DNA of 64,000 nucleotides from Glycine soja (Eukaryota; Streptophyta; Magnoliopsida; Fabales; Fabaceae), in assembly GCF_004193775.1 (NCBI RefSeq), contig NC_041021.1:9094889-9158888 (forward strand). The letters run 5' to 3'. The position numbers and the translations under genes are program-made. Below are positions 58,400 to 64,000 of this stretch, piece after piece; positions within the stretch are counted from its first letter, which is position 1; every line of letters begins with the position of its first letter. Below the pieces are notes generated by a model, which was not told the origin of the DNA, made no database searches, and was given only the letters and a program-made list of their open reading frames with translations.

Positions 58400-60204
58400 G
58401 TGACTATCACCCCTATCATTCAGACACCTGATTGGATAGCCCCATTTGAGCTAATGTGTGATGCATCCAATTACGCATTGGGGGTTGTCCTTGCTCAAAA
58501 GATTGATAAGCTGCCTCGGGTGATCTACTACACTTCCAGAACTTTGGATGCTGCTCAAGCAAATTACACTACCACAGAGAATGAGCTATTAGTGATAGTT
58601 TTTACTCTTGAGAAATTTCATTCATATTTACTTGGTACTTGTGTTATTGTTTATACTGACCATGCAACTCTGAAGTACCTGTTGAAGAAGGCTGAATCAA
58701 AGCCTAGATTGATCAGGTGGATACTTTGGCTCCAAGAGTTTAATTTGGAGACCCGTGATCAGAGTGGTGCACAAAACCTCGTGGCTGACCATCTGAGTAG
58801 GATTGAGCGTGTGTCTAAGGACTCACCCATTCGGGATGATTTTCTGGATGACCATTTGTACATTCTGTATAGTATTTCTGATTCCTTCCCCACTCCCTGG
58901 TTTGCTAATATTGTGAATTATTTGGTTGCTTCTATTTTTCCTCCCTTAGCATCTAAAGCTCAAAATGATAAAATTAAGAGCGATGCTAACCATTATATTT
59001 GGGATGACCCCTATTTGTGGAAGTTATGCAGTGACCAAGTTATTAGGAGATGCATTCCAGACCATGAGATTGACTCAGTCCTACAATTCTGTCATTCTTC
59101 CACACCAGGTGGCCATCTTGGCATACAGAGGATAGCTCACAAGGTGCTTGATTGCGGTTTTTATTGGCCCACAATCTTCAAGGATGCATGGAGAATCTGT
59201 AGCACTTGTGAGCCTTGTCAGAGAGCAGGCGGCTCACTTTCATGGAGACAGCAAATGCCTCAACAACCCATGTTATTCTATGAGGTTTTTGATGTTTGGG
59301 GTATAGATTTTATGGGGCCTTTCCTTGTCTCTTTTGTTTTTTTTATATTCTCCTTGTTGTTGATTATGTTTCAAAATGGGTGGAAGCCAAACCCACCAGA
59401 ACTAACAATGCTAAGGTTGTTGTGGATTTTGTTAGACCTAATCTGTTTTGCAGGTTTGGAGTCCCTAGAGCCATCGTTAGTGATCAAGGTACCCATTTTT
59501 GTAACAGATTCATGTATGCCTTGCTCAAAAAGTATGGGGTTGTGCACAGAATTTCCACACCTTACCACCCCCAAACTAATGGGCAGACTGAGATTTCAAA
59601 CAGGGAGATAAAAAGGATCTTAGAGAAGATTGTGCAGCCGAACAAAAAGGATTGGAGCACCAGGCTGGATGATACTCTTTGGGCGTATAGGACTGCCTAC
59701 AAAGCACCCATAGGAATGTTGCCTTATCGGGTTGTCTTTGGCAAGGCATGCCATCTTCCTGTAGAGATAGAGCACAAAGCCTACTAGGCTGTAAAGACTT
59801 GCAACTTCTCTATTGATCAGGCTGGAGAGGAAAGGAAGTTGCAACTAAGTGAGCAAGATGAGATCCGTTTAGAAGCCTATGAGAATTCCAAATTTGACAA
59901 GGAGAAGACCAAGAAGTTCCATGACAGCTTGATAGCTAAGAAGGACTTCATGGTTGGATAGAAAGTTTTATTGTATAACTCTAGGCTCAGACTCATGAGT
60001 GGTAAGTTGAGGTCAAAGTGGATTGGTCCTTTTGTGGTGACTAATGTTTTTCCTTATGTTACAGTTGAGATCAAAAGTGAATCCACAGATAAAAGCTTCA
60101 AGGTCAATGGACACCAGCTGAAACCATTCCTCACAAATCCCTCCTTAGTGGATGTAGTGGTGGAGGAGACCTCCTTACTTCACCCTACTTCTCTTTCGCC
60201 ATGA
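58400..60204 (+). pseudogene. Athila-like RNase H and integrase
   Basis: RNase [56 protein letters not shown]. Integrase zinc finger: [21 protein letters not shown]...C..C at about 59090-59220. A T-run frameshift near 59335-59345 moves the core to the next frame: [47 protein letters not shown] (catalytic Asp, Asp, Glu). A TAG at 59785 and another near 59959 precede the C-terminal part ([20 protein letters not shown]) to 60204. Confidence 0.92.
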
Positions 60205-61732
60205 CTTAGGGAGTTTTCTTCTTTTTTTTTGTCTCCTTCTTTACTTTTATTGCAGTTGTCCAATTTTATTGATTGTTTTGATTGCTCTTGATCTTGTGAT
60301 TGTGCTACATTGAGGATAATGTGTGGTTTAAGTGTGGGGGGCGGGGGAGATTGTTCTTTAATTTTGTTGATTTTGTTGGGTATTCTAGATTAATTTTGTT
60401 GGGTTTTCTAGTTCAATTTTTTTAAGTTTCTAGGTTAATTTTGTTATTTTGGTTTTATGTTTTGTGTACAACATTGCATGTTTCTCTTTGAATTATTGAT
60501 TATGTACAGGTAATGGGTAATTGTTTTTGAAATAGGAGTTTCTTGGCATTTTGTGAATTGAAATCCTTGTTTTTCTCTGCATGTCAAGTTAGTTTTGAAA
60601 GTTCAAATTGGAAGTGATAGATTTACCCTTGGTGAGAATTTGAGCCATCATCATCTATTTTATTCGGTGTGTTTTGCCCCATTGATTGCTTGCATAATAG
60701 CCTTGGCTTGACTCTTGTTGATACTTCTTGCTTCACATGCATGTTGGGAGATGATTTAGGCATTTTGTTCTTATAAGCCTCTAGCCAAATGAGCCTACCT
60801 TGAATTAATTCCTTTGATAGCCCCTTTGAGCATATGTTCCCCTTTCTTTGCTTTGAAGCTCATTACAAGTCTTAAGTGAAAAACCATGATCTCACCCTAC
60901 CCTTAAGGAATTTTGGAGCTTTGGAATTGTTTTGGGAATAAGTGTGGGGGGGTATGTTTCATTGGATGATATGTTTTTGTTGACCATGCTTGATGATGTA
61001 TTTTGGCTATGCTTGATGTATATACATATATTGCCTAATTGTTGCTTTATTTTTCAATTGCTTTCAATTGTTACTGTTCACGTTAAAAAAAATAGAAAAA
61101 GAATGAAGTTGAATACATGAGGTCTTGGTTTGAAGACTTGGACTGGTTTGAGAACTTGGTTGACTTTGTTTTGGGTTTACTTTTTATGCTTAATTTTTAA
61201 TTTTGGTTTTGGGGTTTACTACTTTTTCTTAGTTCTCACTTATTCCCCATTACTCCTCTATTCCTTTGGGTTTTAGCTACTTATCCCATACTTTCCTCTA
61301 CCTTGCCCTTGGCCCCATTACAACCTTAAAAGACCTTTTGATCCTCATATGCATGTGTTTGTGGTGTGGTTATCAATTTTAGAGTCTTGCCAAGTCTATG
61401 TGGTGTTTGTTTTCATGGGTGCTCTGAGAGTAAACAGTAGTCTAGACACTTGAGAGATAAAGTGTATATCTTATGAGGCTTTATCACTTTTCATTCTTGA
61501 GCTGATTGACTATCTTGCCATGTTTGAGATGCTTGGATGATTTTCATGATTGTCTTGATTCTTTAACTCTCTACATGTTGGATATTGCCCATTCCTTTCA
61601 TTCCTTGAGATTCATTGAGAAATATGTAATTGTTTTTTGTGTTTTTTTTTCTCTTTAATGTCTATGGATTTGTTCCTTGCTTTGCTTTTTGATTTTTCCC
61701 AAGAGTGAAAAAAGGCTAAGAGTGGGGGGATT
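60205..61732 (+). other. Athila-like 3' non-coding region
   Basis: About 1.5 kb, T-rich, with two G-rich words (GTGTGGGGGGCGGGGG near 60337 and AGTGTGGGGGGGT near 60940) and the final polypurine tract at about 61720-61731. I checked all plus frames for an env-like ORF and saw only a 62-residue run at 60932, which is not convincing. Confidence 0.7.
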
Positions 61733-62835
61733 TGATGTGTCATTATTTTCTCCTATTTCTTAACCTTTTTTGTCACCATTTTAATTACTGATTAGCCTTA
61801 ATTGTCAAATTAATTATGCAGTTTTATCATTTGGGCCTACTTGACTAATTTTGTGTTTTTAATTTAATTTTAGGAGAATTATAAACAATTGAGCTTGAAT
61901 CCGGAATTGGGCTTGGACTTGAAGAAAGTAGACAATTTTATTTTATCAAATCTTATCTTATCCAGATTTTATTTCATCTAGATTTTATTTCGTCCAGATT
62001 TTATTTCATCCAATCTTATCTTATCTTGTCAAGATTTTATTTTATTTCGTATATGGGCTTTGACTTAAAATAGATTTGTAAGCATTGGGGCTGAGGACCT
62101 ATATAACAGCACCAGGGTTGTAGTTTAGGGAGTTTTTGAGAGCAGAATAATTCTAGGGTTTTAGAATTCCAGTTTTTACTGTTCATGCACACTGTTCACG
62201 TAGAATAAAATTCGTTTTTTGCAATTTCGTTTATGCTTCAATCTACAATTTCGTTTTCTGTTGATTAATGAAAGACTAAGTCTTCAGCGTTGTTTTCTCT
62301 TGAGGATCAAGCACAACTCTCTTTGAGGTTTTGTTATTACTATTGAATTCTGATCAGTTTTTCCTCTTCACCAATTACTCTGTATTTGTTGCTATTAATC
62401 CATGCATGCTTAGTGCTTGATTAATTGTCTCTGCGCTTAATTTACGTTCATGCTTAACGATCAGTTTCGTTCATGATTAATTGGTGTATGTATTTCTTAA
62501 TCACATAATGACAGCCTTATGTTAATTTTCGCTTAGTAATTTAATTTAGGGTTGGATTAAGTGGTTGAACTGGTTAGGGATAAATCCTCGTAACCTAGGA
62601 TAAGAGACTTGCTTGTGAATCAAGGGGAAACAACATGTTTTAATTCTGTTATTTTCTAATTAAAATTTGCTCGTTGTTTAAATTACAAAAACAAACAACC
62701 CCCCTCAATTTGTTACTATTTTATCACTATCTATTATGAACGTTGGTTGACCATTGCTTGTTAGGAGACGACCTAGGATCACTTCCTAGATACTGCATTT
62801 TTAATGTTTATTTGATTCGAGTACGACCTCAATCA
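61733..62835 (+). repeat. 3' LTR of the Athila-like element
   Basis: TGATGTGTCATT ... CGACCTCAATCA, 1103 bp. It keeps the 156-bp unit at 62261-62416 (bounded by TTGATTAAT repeats) and one extra GATTTTATTTC unit relative to the 5' LTR, which explains the length difference. Confidence 0.94.
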
Positions 62836-62840
62836 GTGTT

Positions 62841-64000
62841 GTTCCGGTGTCTGCACCGCCTGGTTAATGAGTTCTCTCAAGCTTCGATGATCGGTTAGGA
62901 TGGTGAAGTGGTGCCCTAGTAGGTACTGCCGCCACTTCTTGACGGCGGCGGTGATGGCTGCTAGCTCACAAACATATGTTGGCGAATCCATTAACTTGGG
63001 GCAAAACTATTTGCTAAAGAAGGAGATGGGGTGGCCTCCCCGCGTCAACACTGCCCCCATGCCGGACCCCGACGCGTTCGTCTCCACAACAAAGGGAACT
63101 TTGAAATTAGGTAAGGCGAGAACAGGGGTTGCCGTGATAGCGTCCTTGAGGTTCTGAAAGGCCTCGTTAGCTTTGGGAGACCACTAAAACTGAGCATTGC
63201 ACAAGAGCTTGGTAAGAGGTGGTGCTAGATCTGCATACCCTCTGATAAACTGCCGGTAAAACCCGGCGAGGCCGAGAAAACCTCTTAGAGCCCGAGGCGA
63301 ACGCAGAGTTGGCCACGTCTGAATAGCCTGAACCTTTTCTGGTACTGGTCGTACTCCCTCACCCGCCATAACATGACCTAAATATTCCAACTATCGTTGC
63401 GCAAACATACATTTAGAAAGCTTTAACAAGAATTGACCTACTACCAGAATCTAGAAAGTGCTTTTTAAGTGAAAGAGATGATCAACTATCATTTTGCTAT
63501 ATATCAGAATATCATCAAAGAAAATGATGATATATTTGCGTAAATGTGGTTGAAACAGTTTATTCATCGTAGCTTGGAAGGAAGAGGGCGCATTGCACAG
63601 GCCGAAAGGCATTACTCGAAACTCATAATGCATGTGATGAGTTTGAAACGTAGTCTTACTAATATCAACCTCGCGCATCAATATTTGATGGTATCCCTAC
63701 ATCAAATCTAGCTTAGAGAACCAACGTGCCCCTCCAAATTCATCTAGCAGCTCAACCATCGTGGGAATCGGAAAGCGGTCTCACACTGTGATTGCATTAA
63801 AAGCCCGATAATCTACACAGAATCTCCATGCTCCATCCTTCTTTTTTACTAACAAAACTGGCGAAGAAAGCAGGTTTGAACTTGGTTGAATGAAACCTTT
63901 CACAAGCATGGCAGTCACCTGATCTTCGATCTCTTGTTTCTGATAGTAGGGATACCTATAAGGTTTTACATTCACTAGGGTTGTGTTTGGTAGAAGGGTA
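62841..64000 (-). pseudogene. Gypsy RT and RNase H start of the interrupted relic
   Basis: Minus strand. 63975-63781 has [40 protein letters not shown]. 63681-63451 has FRVMPFGLCNAPSSFQATMN and the catalytic FFDDILIYS. 63390-63184 has MEYLGHVMAGEGVRPVPEKV, LRGFLGLAGFYRQFIRGYAD. Below that, decayed RNase H words run to 62841 (ILTDHRSL and QAVQTPEQH). Stops separate each block. The plus-strand open frame at 62900-63157 is the antisense of this RNase H. The gene is cut by the window edge on its 5' side and by the Athila-like insertion on its 3' side. Confidence 0.9.

Larger units (their letters stand above)
52926..62835 (+). mobile_element. Athila-like Ty3/gypsy element with both LTRs, 9.9 kb
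   Basis: LTRs 52926-53860 and 61733-62835. TSD GTGCT (52921-52925) and GTGTT (62836-62840), one transition apart. PBS TTTGGCGCCGTTGCCGAGGA follows the 5' LTR (about 53862-53881), the tRNA-Asp-type site of Athila elements. A polypurine tract AGAGTGGGGGGA precedes the 3' LTR. Order is gag, protease (DLGAS type), RT, RNase H, integrase, then a ~1.5-kb non-coding 3' region where some Athila elements have an env-like gene; none is visible here. Many stops and several frameshifts. Confidence 0.94.
50130..64000 (-). mobile_element. Minus-strand gypsy relic, running off the right edge, doubly interrupted
   Basis: Same family as the 42.5-kb element (aligned motifs throughout). Pieces in sense order are 63975-62841 (RT and RNase H start), 52925-52879 (47 bp of RNase H) and 51223-50130 (RNase H end and integrase). 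The gaps are exactly filled by the Athila-like element 52926-62835 and the solo LTR 51224-52878. Its integrase homology stops near 50135 in the C-terminal domain, so the 3' end is truncated. gag and the 5' LTR lie outside the window. Confidence 0.9.

Noticed and set aside
60205..61732. Possible env-like gene of the Athila-like element
   Set aside because: Some Athila elements have one here, but no frame gives more than about 60 codons and no signal peptide or membrane segment is convincing.
1..64000. A working cellular gene or a novel multi-gene system
   Set aside because: Every coding block that I recognise is transposon-derived and broken, except the DXR exon, which is also broken. No set of neighbouring intact genes exists in the window.

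Overview
This window is repeat-dense plant nuclear DNA. It is most likely from a legume, and soybean (Glycine) is my best guess. That guess rests on the Ogre-type and Athila-type retroelements, the GTAATCGATTAC-rich LTR, the GCTTAGCG-rich LTR and AT-rich spacers, all compared with memory rather than a database. I see no intact cellular gene and no tRNA, rRNA or CRISPR locus. Almost everything recognisable is a transposable element, and several are nested so cleanly that target-site duplications (TSDs) can be read at the joints.

Layout. 1-5.4 kb: a diverged solo LTR (337-1380), a single broken exon of the plastid isoprenoid gene DXR (1511-1638, minus), a second solo LTR (2460-3431) and a Ty1/copia pol relic (3940-5405, minus). 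5.4-9.1 kb: two inverted-repeat elements (5467-5879 and 6721-7314) and an Ogre solo LTR (7834-9111). 9.1-16.5 kb: AT-rich DNA with a CACTA transposase relic that keeps an intron (11830-12850), CACTA-like subterminal repeats and microsatellites. 16.5-37.3 kb: one minus-strand Ogre/Tat Ty3/gypsy element with both LTRs, an extra ORF1, gag, protease, part of RT, RNase H, integrase and a 107-bp tandem array in its 3' untranslated region. It is split by a later Tekay/Del-like deletion derivative (23422-29862, TSD CTCCT) and by a probable Athila-like solo LTR (19898-21312). 37.3-48.1 kb: a CACTA DUF4216-type relic, another Tekay-type solo LTR (39142-40106), and a copia relic hit by a hAT-like MITE exactly in its YVDD motif and by a SINE, the SINE itself being split by a fairly young chromovirus-like gypsy element (42509-47694, TSD CTGAC). 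48-50.1 kb: AT-rich spacer. 50.1-64 kb: a minus-strand gypsy relic related to the 42.5-kb element. Its RNase H region carries a copia-type solo LTR (51224-52878, TSD CTGAA) and, 47 bp away, a complete but dead Athila-type element (52926-62835, TSD GTGCT/GTGTT).

How the parts work together: each element is, or was, a self-contained LTR retrotransposon (LTR promoter, primer-binding site, gag-protease-RT-RNase H-integrase, polypurine tract). All coding regions seen are interrupted by stops, frameshifts or deletions, so the window is a burial ground of insertions rather than a working pathway. The most unusual signal is inside the solo LTR at 51224-52878. Upstream of its TATA box lie three pairs of a 12-bp palindrome, each pair spaced exactly 21 bp. 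Downstream lies a run of about eleven hairpins whose loops are conserved while the stems differ in sequence but stay complementary.
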